A stretch of 64,000 bases of DNA from an uncultured Saprospiraceae bacterium (GCA_937928045.1 CALFWO010000029.1:114473-178472), one strand, 5' to 3'; shown: positions 35,715 through 45,967, counted from the first letter of the stretch. Numbers and translations are program-made. The notes: generated from the sequence alone by a model not told the origin.

Positions 35715-38060
35715 TCAGCCGCGAGTAATTGTTTCATCTAAATTTAAAATAATGTTTGCTACTATGGTATAAGCTGCCATCTCAGCTTTTGGCAATAAAT
35801 CTTTTTGAGGATATTTTCCGATTTGCAATAACTCAGTTGCGTTCTTACTTTTTTCTTCAAACCTATTTTTTTCTTCTTGAAAATATTCCGTTAGTCTATC
35901 CAGTTCATCTGATTTTATATTTCTAGATGTAGCCAATCTAAAAATCATTTTGATTCTTTCCTTTAAAGATCTTCGCTCGCCTATCGCTTTATAAGCTAAA
36001 ACACGCGATGCCTCAACCATTTGTGGGTCATTTAACATTACTAAAGCTTGTAACGGAGTACTGGTTGTTGGTCTTTTTACTGAACAAATATCTCTGGAGG
36101 TTGCATCAAATGTCATCATGCTGGGTGGGGGAACTGTTCTTTTCCAAAAGGTGTAAATACTTCTTCTATATATTTTATCACCTCCATCCATTTCATATTT
36201 TGCTAGGCTTCCACCTCCTCCACCTATGGTTTCAGCCCATAATCCATCTGGCTGGTATGGCTTAACACTTGGACCACCAACGGTCGGATTTAATAATCCA
36301 CTTATAGCCAAAGCATGATCTCGAATCATTTCAGCAGTTAATCTTAATCTTGGCGCATGAGTCAAATAATCGTTTTCTGGATCAAACTCCATTATATCAT
36401 CTGAGACTTTTGCACTTTGCTGATAAGTGGCAGATAATAATATTTTCTTCAAAACATATTGTAAGTCCCAATCGCTGGCCATCAATTCTGAAGCCAACCA
36501 ATCTAATAATTTAGGATGTGTTGGTAAAGCCCCTTGATTACCAAAGTCATCCGGAGTAGCAACGATTCCCTTTCCAAAGCACTGTTGCCAAAGCCTGTTA
36601 ACAGTTACTCTTGCAGTTAATGGATTTTGTTTATCGAACAACCATTTTGAAAGTCCAAGTCTGTCATTAGAGAACCTATCATCAAAAGCCAAAATCGACT
36701 TCGGCAAATTCGGATTAACTTTTTCTGTAGGCTTGTCATACGCACCACGATCCAAGATATATGCTTGCCGTTTTTCTGGCATTTCTTTCATCACCAACAA
36801 TGGAATCTCTTCAAGACTATCTAGGTTTTTAATAAACTTTAATGTCTGGTCAATTTCTTTTTGAGTAATCTTAATATAAGGTTCAGGAACAGCACCGTAG
36901 GGTTCTATCAATCCTTGTTCAGGAACATTATTAAAGAAACTAAACAAGCTAAAATAATCCTTTTGGGTAATTGCATCATATTTATGATCGTGGCACTTTG
37001 CACATTCAAAAGTTAGTCCTAAAAATGCAGTTCCAAAAGTCTGGGTGCGATCAGAAACATATTCTACTCTATATTCTTCGGGAATCACTCCTCCTTCTTG
37101 GGTAATTTTATGATTGCGGTTAAAAGCAGTTGCAACTATTTGTTCTCTAGTAGCATTGGGAAATAAATCTCCTGCCAGTTGCCAAGTGACAAATTGATCA
37201 TATGGCATGTTCTTCTTAAAAGCATGTATCACCCAGTCTCTCCAAGGAAACATGATTCGCTCTAGATCATCTTGATACCCATGCGAATCTGCATATCTAG
37301 CCAAATCTAGCCATTTAGAAGTCATATTTTCTGCATAAGCATTCGTTTTTAAAAGTCTGTCGACGACTTTTTCGAAGGCATCTGGACGATCATCTGATAG
37401 AAAGGAATCTATATCTTCTATACTTGGTGGCAATCCGGTGAGATCAAAAGAGACTCTTCTAATCAATTGTTCTTTTTGAGCAGGCCCAACTGAAGCTAAA
37501 TTCTGATCGGCCATTTTCGCCAGTACAAAATTATCGATAGGGTTATTTATCGTGCCTTCGGCAACCTCCGGAATATCAATTCCAAAGATTGGTAAAAAGG
37601 ACCAATGAGATTTCCATTCAGCTCCTTGATCAATCCATTTTTTTAACAACTCTTTTTCAAATTCAGTCATTGTCAAATTTGACTCCGGAGTTGGCATCAC
37701 TTCGTTGGGATCATTGGAGAAAATTCTTTGAACTAACGTGCTGCTTTCCGAATCACCCGGAACAATCGCAAAATGATCTTTTTCATCACCCAAAGCAGCA
37801 AATGCATCTTCCTTTTTATCTAAACGAAGTCCTGCTTCTCTTGAATTTGCGTCTGGTCCATGACATTTAAAGCAGCGATCGGATAAGATCGGCTTGATAT
37901 GAAAATTAAAGTCCACAACCTCAGGTAACAGTTGTTCTGAATCTATAGATTCAGCCAATTGATTTACTTGACAACTTTGAGGTAAGAACAACACAGCGGT
38001 TAACAAGAGTAGGCCAATTGCTACTGTGTTAAACTCTGGACGAATAGTGAGACCATTCAT
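35715..38060 (-). CDS. PSCyt1-DUF1549-DUF1553 (PSD1) protein
   Basis: This 781-residue protein starts with a signal region ending in a Cys (FLPQSC, possible lipoprotein) and a heme-binding site DRCFKCHGPDANSREAG (Cys63, Cys66, His67). DUF1549 follows (DNFVLAKM.., VSFDLTGLPPS, YADSHGYQDD, GDLFPNATREQ, with a second CAKCHDHKYD). DUF1553 then appears (LAKWL-like LSKWLFDKQNPLTARVTVNRLWQQCFGKG.., RLTAEMIRDHALAISG, LQALVMLNDPQ). The family is typical of Planctomycetes and some Bacteroidota and is of unknown function. Eighteen nt separate it from the DUF1501 gene. Confidence 0.92.
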   Translation of the reverse strand: MNGLTIRPEFNTVAIGLLLLTAVLFLPQSCQVNQLAESIDSEQLLPEVVDFNFHIKPILSDRCFKCHGPDANSREAGLRLDKKEDAFAALGDEKDHFAIVPGDSESSTLVQRIFSNDPNEVMPTPESNLTMTEFEKELLKKWIDQGAEWKSHWSFLPIFGIDIPEVAEGTINNPIDNFVLAKMADQNLASVGPAQKEQLIRRVSFDLTGLPPSIEDIDSFLSDDRPDAFEKVVDRLLKTNAYAENMTSKWLDLARYADSHGYQDDLERIMFPWRDWVIHAFKKNMPYDQFVTWQLAGDLFPNATREQIVATAFNRNHKITQEGGVIPEEYRVEYVSDRTQTFGTAFLGLTFECAKCHDHKYDAITQKDYFSLFSFFNNVPEQGLIEPYGAVPEPYIKITQKEIDQTLKFIKNLDSLEEIPLLVMKEMPEKRQAYILDRGAYDKPTEKVNPNLPKSILAFDDRFSNDRLGLSKWLFDKQNPLTARVTVNRLWQQCFGKGIVATPDDFGNQGALPTHPKLLDWLASELMASDWDLQYVLKKILLSATYQQSAKVSDDIMEFDPENDYLTHAPRLRLTAEMIRDHALAISGLLNPTVGGPSVKPYQPDGLWAETIGGGGGSLAKYEMDGGDKIYRRSIYTFWKRTVPPPSMMTFDATSRDICSVKRPTTSTPLQALVMLNDPQMVEASRVLAYKAIGERRSLKERIKMIFRLATSRNIKSDELDRLTEYFQEEKNRFEEKSKNATELLQIGKYPQKDLLPKAEMAAYTIVANIILNLDETITRG

Positions 38061-38153
38061 TGATTCTTAGTTAGGTTTCGCAATATAAGGAGTCCAACCA
38101 GAAAAAGAATCAAATACATTGACAAATATCGGGTACGAAAAATTCAAGACAAT

Positions 38154-41117
38154 TTAATCAATTCCAATGATCAATACTTTCGAATGCTTTGCTCTTTTAT
38201 TTTCTTGGGTCAAATAAACGGAGTAAAGTCCAGGTTGGAAATTGGCAACTTCTAACTCATAAGTATCCTCTGTTAAGGTTGAAAGATCTTCTCTTAATAA
38301 CACCCTTCCTATTGGGTCAACCAACATTAAATCTCCTACTTGCTGATATGCATTTTCCAACCGAATATTTATGTATTCTGTAGCCGGATTAGGATAGACA
38401 AAAAGTAAATTATCATCATTTCCCGACTTTGTTAAATACGGATTGTAATCCAACTGCTCAACTACATTCACAGAATAATCTTCCACTTCACCAAAATCTA
38501 TTACGTCACAGGGTGAAGGATACCCATCACGAGACATCATGACCCGCATGGTTGTTAGACCTTCTACCGCATTCGGTGGATTGATAGAAAAAGGGCCAGA
38601 AAATAATTTATTCTTGGCGGTGCCGTTAGGTTTAGCATCTATTTTCCCTTGATAATAAACTTCGTCGGCTTGGTACGCACCATCTTGATTGAAATCAATA
38701 TATACGGAGAAGTATTCATCAAAATTTTCCCATGAAAAAAATGCGGTCAACTCGATAGCATTGGATTCTAGCAAAGGAACATCAAAAATGAAATTTCTGA
38801 AATCAGAATATTCAGACTTTCCTGAACTAAAACCTTCTTCATTTATTTTCACTTTACCGATATAATCTTGCCACGGAAACAATGCGTATGGCTCACATAC
38901 TCCAAAAGGCGGAGTTACTGCATCTTCAATTCTTATTTCATTAACAAAAATATTATTTGATTCATCCGTCTCATCTATATTATCCCGCGAATCTATGAAT
39001 GTTATTAAATGGTATTCACCTACCGCAATTGTTACGGGAAGAGAAAATGAAATCCCAATATTGACAACAGACCCCGGCATGAAATTTCCGAATGTATGAG
39101 TATTCACTAGAATGTCATCCGCAGAAAGAAACTCATCATTGCTAACAAAATACTCCATTTCAAATGAGCCAATGGCAGCACCTAATCCTAAATTGGAGAC
39201 CTCAACTTCTGTATTTACACCAGCACCCATATTTAGAATTTGATTGACATCTAAGTCTAGAATAGTCAAGTCAGGTCTATCATTAGATGGAGGTGTAATA
39301 GCAGAGCAAGTTGACGGAGGCTGAATTCCAGAAATATTTTCTGTACAAGAATTATCCGTAACATCTACAATATTTAAATCAATTGATCCTGAGGATATTT
39401 CTAATCCGTCAATAGATTTAGTTTCACCATAATTCCCTTCTATACTTTGACCGTTCAATTCTATTCGCCATCCGTCGAGCTGAGGATTTGCATTTTCTAC
39501 TATAAAAGAAAATGACCAGGTATCATCTGTAGGATCCGTCGGCGTTCCATTATCATTGCATGCAACACTTCCTTGATCCAATTCAAATTCGATTTCACAA
39601 GCCGGCGGTGGAGTTACATTGGAGCAAGTTGACGGTGGCTGAATTCCAGAAATATTTTCTGTACAAGAATTATCCGTAACATCTACAATATTTAAATTAA
39701 TTGATCCTGAGAATATTTCTAATCCGTCAATAGATTTGGTTTCACCATAATTCCCTTCTATACTTTGACCGTTCAATTCTATTCGCCATCCGTCGAGCTG
39801 AGGATTTGCATTTTCTACTTTAAAAGAAAATGACCAGGTATCATCTGTAGGATCCGTCGGCGTTCCATTATCATTGCATGCAACACTTCCTTGATCCAAT
39901 TCAAATTCGATTTCACAAGCCGGTGGTGGAGTTACATTGGAGCAAGTTGAAGGTGGACTGAGATTTATAAGTTGCTGTTCGCAGTTAACATTTTCTTTAT
40001 CCTGAACTAAGAAACTTAAGGCGCCCTGGCTAATGGACAATCCGGAAATATTTACAATATTTCCATATTCTCCTTCGTAATTTTGACCTGCGATTTCAGA
40101 TTTCCAACCTTCAGCATCTGGGTCCAAAATATTTTCAATTAAAAGCTGAAAAGACCAAGTATCATCGGAAGGGTTATCCATTGTATTGTTATCATCACAG
40201 AGAATTGATCCGTCAATCACTGTAAGTTCAATATCACAGGAGCTTAAACCACCTACTTCTAAAATTCTAAATGTGGAGTTATTATCTTCATTTGATTCTG
40301 AGATCTGATTTAGAATATCAGCCACAACAATGAGATAATGATTTCCGCTGGCAAGGGTGGATGGCGTTATAAAAACCGCGGTCAAATCATTGGTACCTCC
40401 GACAGGCGTATTGCTATAAGTCTCCACAATCATTTCTTGATCACTGGCATCTAATTGATCGTCACTAGAAATGTAAACACCAACATTTAAATCACCATTT
40501 GCAATTTGCTGTCCTATATTTCCTAGGTCAAAAGTTAAGTCAAAAGGGTCTCCAGCATTAATAAAGAAATCGCCTCTAAGGTTATTTATTACCAAGTCTG
40601 GCTTTGGTCCAGTACCGGTACCTTCAATGGTCAAACAAAAGTCATCAACCAAGATTGATGAAGACGCTGCATTAGTAAAAGCTGTAACCTCTATGAAAGC
40701 AGCCAAAGCAGGAGCGGTAGCGCTTATCGTATTGATGGAAGCATAACTAGAAACATCCTCTAAAGTAGCATAGCTAAAATCTATTAAACCATAACTACCA
40801 TCTAAAAATTTTATACCAATATTTGCATCTCCGTTAGGGCCAGTTTTTTTAGCTGTCGCTTTAAAAGTTATAGTCTGCCCTTCTTCTACGGACAGTGTTT
40901 GATATATTCGATTTCCATCTCCTGAAATTTCAATCGCTTGACTACCTGAAGCTGCATCTCCACTAATAAAAACGGTACCACTTACATCCCAGCTTTCCAA
41001 TCCATTTTCGAAACCTGGATTGACTAAGGAATTATTATTGCATTGAGCGACTAAATTTTGAGAAAAAACAAAGACCAATACTAGACATAAAAATGTCACA
41101 CGGGAGATAGAAAGCAT
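38154..41117 (-). CDS. Secreted CARDB/GEVED surface protein with T9SS sorting domain
   Basis: After a signal peptide (MLSISRVTFLCLVLVFVFSQNLVAQ) come: a CBM-like jelly roll (about 28-168, NPGFENGLESWDVSG), a CARDB domain (about 172-288), three related modules of about 106 residues (290-608), a second CARDB domain (about 615-735), a GEVED domain (about 740-890, DFGEVEDYSV) and a T9SS type A sorting domain (YPNPATEYINIRL to the end). It is therefore exported by T9SS and displayed or released. Two of the modules are nearly identical. It is 93 nt upstream of the PSD1 gene on the same strand and may lead that operon. Confidence 0.88.
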   Translation of the reverse strand: MLSISRVTFLCLVLVFVFSQNLVAQCNNNSLVNPGFENGLESWDVSGTVFISGDAASGSQAIEISGDGNRIYQTLSVEEGQTITFKATAKKTGPNGDANIGIKFLDGSYGLIDFSYATLEDVSSYASINTISATAPALAAFIEVTAFTNAASSSILVDDFCLTIEGTGTGPKPDLVINNLRGDFFINAGDPFDLTFDLGNIGQQIANGDLNVGVYISSDDQLDASDQEMIVETYSNTPVGGTNDLTAVFITPSTLASGNHYLIVVADILNQISESNEDNNSTFRILEVGGLSSCDIELTVIDGSILCDDNNTMDNPSDDTWSFQLLIENILDPDAEGWKSEIAGQNYEGEYGNIVNISGLSISQGALSFLVQDKENVNCEQQLINLSPPSTCSNVTPPPACEIEFELDQGSVACNDNGTPTDPTDDTWSFSFKVENANPQLDGWRIELNGQSIEGNYGETKSIDGLEIFSGSINLNIVDVTDNSCTENISGIQPPSTCSNVTPPPACEIEFELDQGSVACNDNGTPTDPTDDTWSFSFIVENANPQLDGWRIELNGQSIEGNYGETKSIDGLEISSGSIDLNIVDVTDNSCTENISGIQPPSTCSAITPPSNDRPDLTILDLDVNQILNMGAGVNTEVEVSNLGLGAAIGSFEMEYFVSNDEFLSADDILVNTHTFGNFMPGSVVNIGISFSLPVTIAVGEYHLITFIDSRDNIDETDESNNIFVNEIRIEDAVTPPFGVCEPYALFPWQDYIGKVKINEEGFSSGKSEYSDFRNFIFDVPLLESNAIELTAFFSWENFDEYFSVYIDFNQDGAYQADEVYYQGKIDAKPNGTAKNKLFSGPFSINPPNAVEGLTTMRVMMSRDGYPSPCDVIDFGEVEDYSVNVVEQLDYNPYLTKSGNDDNLLFVYPNPATEYINIRLENAYQQVGDLMLVDPIGRVLLREDLSTLTEDTYELEVANFQPGLYSVYLTQENKRAKHSKVLIIGID
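39304..39939 (-). repeat. Tandem repeat of 318 bp, two near-identical copies
   Basis: Copies at 39304-39621 and 39622-39939 differ at about six positions by eye. Each encodes one 106-residue module beginning near CSNVTPPPACEIEFEL. A diverged third copy runs 39940 to about 40250. The phase of 106 codons keeps the frame open. This is a recent in-gene duplication. Confidence 0.9.
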
Positions 41118-41445
41118 AAACTGTAATTAGTTATTAAATAAGAGCTTTCTTTAAAATCGGTATTGAACAATAAAGACTCAATTTACAAAATTGAATGATT
41201 TTTACTTTAAGATTGGGCCTAGAATTTCAATTTTATTCCCTTTTTCGCAATTAAAATCGAGAAGCATTAACCCATTAAGTATTTTCACTTAGAAAAATAA
41301 TTTTTTCACTTTAAAATTGTAGGGCTTAACTAAAATTAGAAATCAATTTGTAACACATGCAATGATTTTTTAATATCTTAGGCAAGACGATTTGTAGACT
41401 ATTTTGTTTACAATCAATAAATTTTAACACACCCCAACTTGCCTT
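41118..41445. other. Divergent promoter region, 328 bp
   Basis: It separates the CARDB gene (-) and the CotH gene (+). It is very AT-rich and holds no ORF. A small perfect inverted repeat (7-bp arms 41178-41184 and 41188-41194) lies about 60 bp upstream of the minus gene. No full match to the -33/-7 pattern was found on either side, only partial ones. Confidence 0.6.
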
Positions 41446-44400
41446 ATGAAATGTTCTACCCCGCAGAACCTAGCATTGCTATTGCTGCTACTTATTCCAA
41501 TTATTAGTTTTTCCCAGTTAAGTATCAACGAAATTCTTGCAGACAATGAAGATGGACTCCAAGATGAATCAGGAGACCATGAAGATTGGATTGAAATCTA
41601 TAATGGTACAAATGCCTCGATTAATTTAGCCGGTTACTATTTAAGTGATGATCCAGCAGAACCATTGCTCTGGCAAATTCCAATCAGCTCAGGGATCGAA
41701 ACAACTGTAGCCGCCGGTGGTTTCTTAATTTTATTTGCCGACAAGGATATCTCTGATGGCAACAACCACATTAATTTAAAGTTAGGAGCCAATGGAGAAA
41801 TCTTGACCTTAATTGCTCCAGATGGTATTGATGTAGTTGATCAATTCGAATTTGGTCCTCAAAGTACAGATGTCTCCTATGGCCGAACAACCGATGGTGG
41901 CAGTGATCTTCAGTTTTTCCCTTCTCCTACTCCATATACAAGTAATGAAAGTACAAGTAACATTTCTACCTTTTCTTCCTCAACTTCTTCGGTTGTTAAA
42001 ACTGTAAATGATGATGCCATCGAATATGGTGTTAGTAGTCAAGGAATGAATATTGACAATTACGGAATGGACATATGTGAAAGCTGGTCGAACCAAAAAG
42101 TTGGTGTGCGTTTTTCAGATTTGATGATCCCGGATGGCGCAATTATTACTAATGCAAAGATTCAATTCACGGCGAAGGGCACAAGCGATGGTGCTTCAGA
42201 TTTAATAATTAAAGGTGAACTATCAGATGATGCAAATCCTTTTGAAGAAATAAATGGAAATATTTCAGATCGACCGACTACAAACGGTTCAGTATCATGG
42301 AATCCTTCTCCTTGGACCTTTGACGAAGGAGCGGGACCAAATGAACAGACTACCAATATTGCCAGTCTTATCCAAGAAATAATTGATAATCAAAATTGGG
42401 AATCTGGGAACGCAATGGCATTTATCATTACTGGGTCAGGTGAAAGATCCGCTCAGAACTTTACTTCAGGATACCCCCCTAGCATAAGTATTGAAATGGA
42501 AATTCCAGTTCCGTCTACTGAACTAACTGGAGTCTATATTAATGAAATTGCCCCAAACGGAACCGAATTTCAAGATGATACAGAAGATTATGCAGACTGG
42601 ATTGAAATATACAATGACAATGATTTTCCCGTCAATTTAGGTGGGCTCTATCTGAGTGATAAAGAAAATAATTTGACAAAATGGCAAATAGCCTCTAGTG
42701 AAGAAATTCCGGCAAAAGGTTTCTTTACATATTTTGCGGACGAAGATACAGGGAAAGGCGTTAGACATACTAACTTTAAGTTGAGTGATGATGGCGAAAA
42801 AATATCCTTAGTTCAATCGTTGAACAATGAACTAATTATTCTTGACTCGATTAATTATGGCGAAGTTCCGTTTAAAGCAAGTTCTGGAAGAACAGGCAAT
42901 GGCTCAGGTGATTGGGTGGTGCTTGGATCACAAACACCAAACGCTTCCAACATTGGTGCATTGAATTGGTTAGATCGTCCAGATTTTTCATTGAACCATG
43001 GTGTATTTAATGCTCCACAAATTGTGGAATTAACGCACGTTGATCCAGATGCAACAATTTTTTTCACAACCGACAATTCAATACCCGACCAAAACTCAAC
43101 AGTATACACTGGACCAATAACAATCAACGAAACTCAAAGTCTGCGTGCGATTGCATACAAAACTGGGTTTGCTCCAAGTCAAGTAAAAACTAAAAGTTAC
43201 TTATTTGATGGCAGTGCAACTTTACCAGTTCTGATGATCTCAACAGATCCAGATAATTTGTATGATGATGAAATAGGCATCTACACAGTTGGCACCAATG
43301 GAATCGAGTTGGGCAATTGCTCAAATAATGTAGCAGCAAATTTCTGGCAAGACTGGGAAAGACCAGCTCATTTGACATTATTTGAAACTTCTGGAGACAA
43401 AGCATTTTCTGTAAATGCAGGGATAAAAATTTCCGGTAATTGTTCCAGAAGATATGAACTAAAAAGTCTAAATATATTTTTGCGCAACAATCAGTACGGC
43501 GATAATAATATTGATTACAAACTTTTTCCAAATCGAGATTTCAAAAAATATGATCGTCTTCGTTTAAGAAATTCAGGCCAAGATTATCGGGGTATAATGA
43601 TGCGCGATGCAACTAACCATAGCCTGCTAGCAGAAGTTACTGAAGTTGAATATCAAAACTACCAACCTGCCGTTGTTTACATCAATGGCGAATATTTTGG
43701 CATTCAAAATTTCAGAGACTTATATGGCAATGAATACTTCGAGAATTTTTTCGATGTTGAAGAAAATGGTTTGGATCTTATTAAAAGCCCAAGGCTTTCT
43801 AATAATGTCAAAGAAGGAGATGACAATCACTATAATGAGCTTTACAATTTTGTTGAAAATAATGACTTATCAATTCCGACAAATTATGAATATTTCCAAA
43901 CCCAATTTGACTTGGAAAGTTTTATGGACTATTGGGTATCTATGATCTATATGTCAAGCTCCGATTGGCCAGCGAATAATCTTCAAATCTGGCGACCAAA
44001 AACCAATGACGGAAAATGGAGATATACCTACTTAGATACTGATGCAACAACTGGTCTATACGGATTCAATTCTTCAAATGGTCATGAATGGAATACGCTA
44101 GCAGAGGTAACCGACGCGAATCAAAATGGCTGGCCTTTTGATCAACGTGCAACATTATTTTTCAGAAAATTATTGGAAAACGAAGAATTCAAAGCGGAGT
44201 ATATTCAACTCACCTGTAGTTTCATTGAACTGATATTAAGTGAATCTCGTGCGCATCAATTCATAGATGCCTCTGCGGCTGTGATCAATGATGAAATTGG
44301 AAGACATACGGAAAGATGGGCTTACGACAATCCTTACTTAGAAAATTATCAAGATTGGTTTAACAAAGTAACACGATACAAAGAATTTTTCACTCAGCGC

Positions 44401-45957
44401 CCCAACTACTTTTATGACCACATGGAGAATGAATTTAATCTTAACAACCAATTTGAGTTGAGCTTCAATTACGATGACAACACTAATGGAAAAGTTCTGA
44501 TCAATAGAAAAGAAATTGAAATTCCGTTTAATTACACTGGTACTTACTATCGGAATATTCCGATCAGAATTTATGCTGAAGCTGACGAAGGATACGAATT
44601 TTCACATTGGTTAGAAACTGGAAACACCAATGCTACAATTGATTTTGTGGGAACCGCTAATCAAATTCTGACGCCAATTTTTGAGGCACAGGCAGATGTT
44701 TGCAATCCTGATTCTCCTGATTTTCTGGATACTGATAATGATGGCGTATGCGATTTAGTTGATCAATGTCCGGGCTTTGATGATACCGTAGATCTAAATG
44801 GAAATGGAATTCCAGATGATTGTGAACAACCTTGCCCTGATGAGGATAACGACGGTATTTGTGACGAAGATGATCTTTGTCCTGGATTCGATGACAATAT
44901 TGATCTCAACAATAATGGAATTCCAGATGACTGTGAACAACCTTGCCCTGATGAGGATAACGACAGTGTTTGTGATGATGATGATCTTTGTCCCGGATTC
45001 GATGACAATATTGATCTCAACAATAATGGAATACCGGATGATTGTGAACAACCATGTACGGACAACGATAATGATGGTATTTGTGAGTCTGATGATTGTG
45101 ATGACAACAACCCCGCTCTACCAGCGCCAGTCGGTTCTAGCTGTGATGATGGAAATCCTAATACTGAAAATGATATTTATTTATCAAATGGATGTGACTG
45201 TCAAGGAAATCCAAACAATACTGGCGACTATTGCGAGTTGGAAGGGGATTTTCCATGGCACGAATGGATAGAAAACGTCAGCATTAATAATATCAATAAT
45301 GGAAGTAGAAAATCAAAATATACTGACTTTACAAATATAATTACATCATTATCTGCAGCAGAAAATTATCCGATTGAATTGACAACTGGTTATAGTTGGG
45401 CAACTTTCGATGAATATTGGAATGTTTGGATAGATTTTAATTTGAATAAAACTTTCGAACCTACTGAGCTAGTTTTTTCTGACATACTTCTTGCTCCTGC
45501 AAATGGAACAGAAACTGGTGTGATTTCTGGAACGATTCAGATGCCGACTACGATAGAGGATGGGCAAATTACTAGAATGCGCGTGGCCATGCAAAGAGGT
45601 AGCTTCCCATCTCCTTGTGGGATTATCCCTTTCGGCGAGGCAGAAGATTATTCCGTGATATTGAGCAATACTTCTCCTCAGGACAGGTTAATATCTTCAG
45701 TAGATCATATTCGTGTTTGGCCAAACCCAGGATATGATTTGGTAAATATTAAGCTGCCAGAAGTTGGCATAGTATCATCAGTTACAATTGTACATAGTAC
45801 TGGACAATCAGTAAAAAGAATTGACCGAGAGGCTTTTGCCGGCGAAATCGTTACGGTAGATGTCGACGATTGGCAAGAAGGAATCTACTACATTCAAGTG
45901 GCAATGGACCGTGGAAAATGGCAATACGCCAAGTTGATCGTGCATGATAGAAACTAG
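41446..45957 (+). CDS. Giant secreted lamin-tail/CotH/TSP3/GEVED protein with T9SS sorting domain
   Basis: This 1,503-residue protein has, in order: signal peptide (to SFSQ, about 24); lamin-tail domain 1 (25-160); a DNRLRE-like beta domain (170-355); lamin-tail domain 2 (360-505); CHB_HEX module (510-585, ATIFFTTDNSIPDQNS); CotH kinase-like domain (590-1005, with INGEYFGIQNFRDLYGNEYF and YTYLDTDATTGLYG); an InlB-like strand repeat (1010-1085); calcium-binding thrombospondin type 3 repeats (1090-1215); GEVED (1265-1405); T9SS sorting domain (WPNPGYDLVNIKL to end). CotH domains phosphorylate proteins in spore coats; in secreted Bacteroidota proteins the target is unknown. Strongly surface-associated. 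Confidence 0.9.
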   Translation: MKCSTPQNLALLLLLLIPIISFSQLSINEILADNEDGLQDESGDHEDWIEIYNGTNASINLAGYYLSDDPAEPLLWQIPISSGIETTVAAGGFLILFADKDISDGNNHINLKLGANGEILTLIAPDGIDVVDQFEFGPQSTDVSYGRTTDGGSDLQFFPSPTPYTSNESTSNISTFSSSTSSVVKTVNDDAIEYGVSSQGMNIDNYGMDICESWSNQKVGVRFSDLMIPDGAIITNAKIQFTAKGTSDGASDLIIKGELSDDANPFEEINGNISDRPTTNGSVSWNPSPWTFDEGAGPNEQTTNIASLIQEIIDNQNWESGNAMAFIITGSGERSAQNFTSGYPPSISIEMEIPVPSTELTGVYINEIAPNGTEFQDDTEDYADWIEIYNDNDFPVNLGGLYLSDKENNLTKWQIASSEEIPAKGFFTYFADEDTGKGVRHTNFKLSDDGEKISLVQSLNNELIILDSINYGEVPFKASSGRTGNGSGDWVVLGSQTPNASNIGALNWLDRPDFSLNHGVFNAPQIVELTHVDPDATIFFTTDNSIPDQNSTVYTGPITINETQSLRAIAYKTGFAPSQVKTKSYLFDGSATLPVLMISTDPDNLYDDEIGIYTVGTNGIELGNCSNNVAANFWQDWERPAHLTLFETSGDKAFSVNAGIKISGNCSRRYELKSLNIFLRNNQYGDNNIDYKLFPNRDFKKYDRLRLRNSGQDYRGIMMRDATNHSLLAEVTEVEYQNYQPAVVYINGEYFGIQNFRDLYGNEYFENFFDVEENGLDLIKSPRLSNNVKEGDDNHYNELYNFVENNDLSIPTNYEYFQTQFDLESFMDYWVSMIYMSSSDWPANNLQIWRPKTNDGKWRYTYLDTDATTGLYGFNSSNGHEWNTLAEVTDANQNGWPFDQRATLFFRKLLENEEFKAEYIQLTCSFIELILSESRAHQFIDASAAVINDEIGRHTERWAYDNPYLENYQDWFNKVTRYKEFFTQRPNYFYDHMENEFNLNNQFELSFNYDDNTNGKVLINRKEIEIPFNYTGTYYRNIPIRIYAEADEGYEFSHWLETGNTNATIDFVGTANQILTPIFEAQADVCNPDSPDFLDTDNDGVCDLVDQCPGFDDTVDLNGNGIPDDCEQPCPDEDNDGICDEDDLCPGFDDNIDLNNNGIPDDCEQPCPDEDNDSVCDDDDLCPGFDDNIDLNNNGIPDDCEQPCTDNDNDGICESDDCDDNNPALPAPVGSSCDDGNPNTENDIYLSNGCDCQGNPNNTGDYCELEGDFPWHEWIENVSINNINNGSRKSKYTDFTNIITSLSAAENYPIELTTGYSWATFDEYWNVWIDFNLNKTFEPTELVFSDILLAPANGTETGVISGTIQMPTTIEDGQITRMRVAMQRGSFPSPCGIIPFGEAEDYSVILSNTSPQDRLISSVDHIRVWPNPGYDLVNIKLPEVGIVSSVTIVHSTGQSVKRIDREAFAGEIVTVDVDDWQEGIYYIQVAMDRGKWQYAKLIVHDRN
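44713..45100 (+). repeat. 111-bp tandem repeats encoding TSP3 calcium-binding motifs
   Basis: Three 111-bp units start at about 44713, 44824 and 44935, with a partial fourth at 45046. Each unit encodes 37 residues with DxDxDGxxDxxDxCPGFDD, the classic thrombospondin type 3 calcium pattern. The last two full copies are nearly identical, so the number may vary between strains. Confidence 0.88.
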
Positions 45958-45967
45958 TTCATTTATT

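Noticed and set aside
39304..40250. Possible CRISPR-like direct repeats
   Set aside because: Units are 318 bp, adjoining without spacers, and encode protein modules in frame.
44763..45110. Minus-strand and alternate-frame ORFs over the TSP3 repeats
   Set aside because: Repetitive coding DNA keeps several frames open; only the plus-strand frame encodes recognisable motifs.
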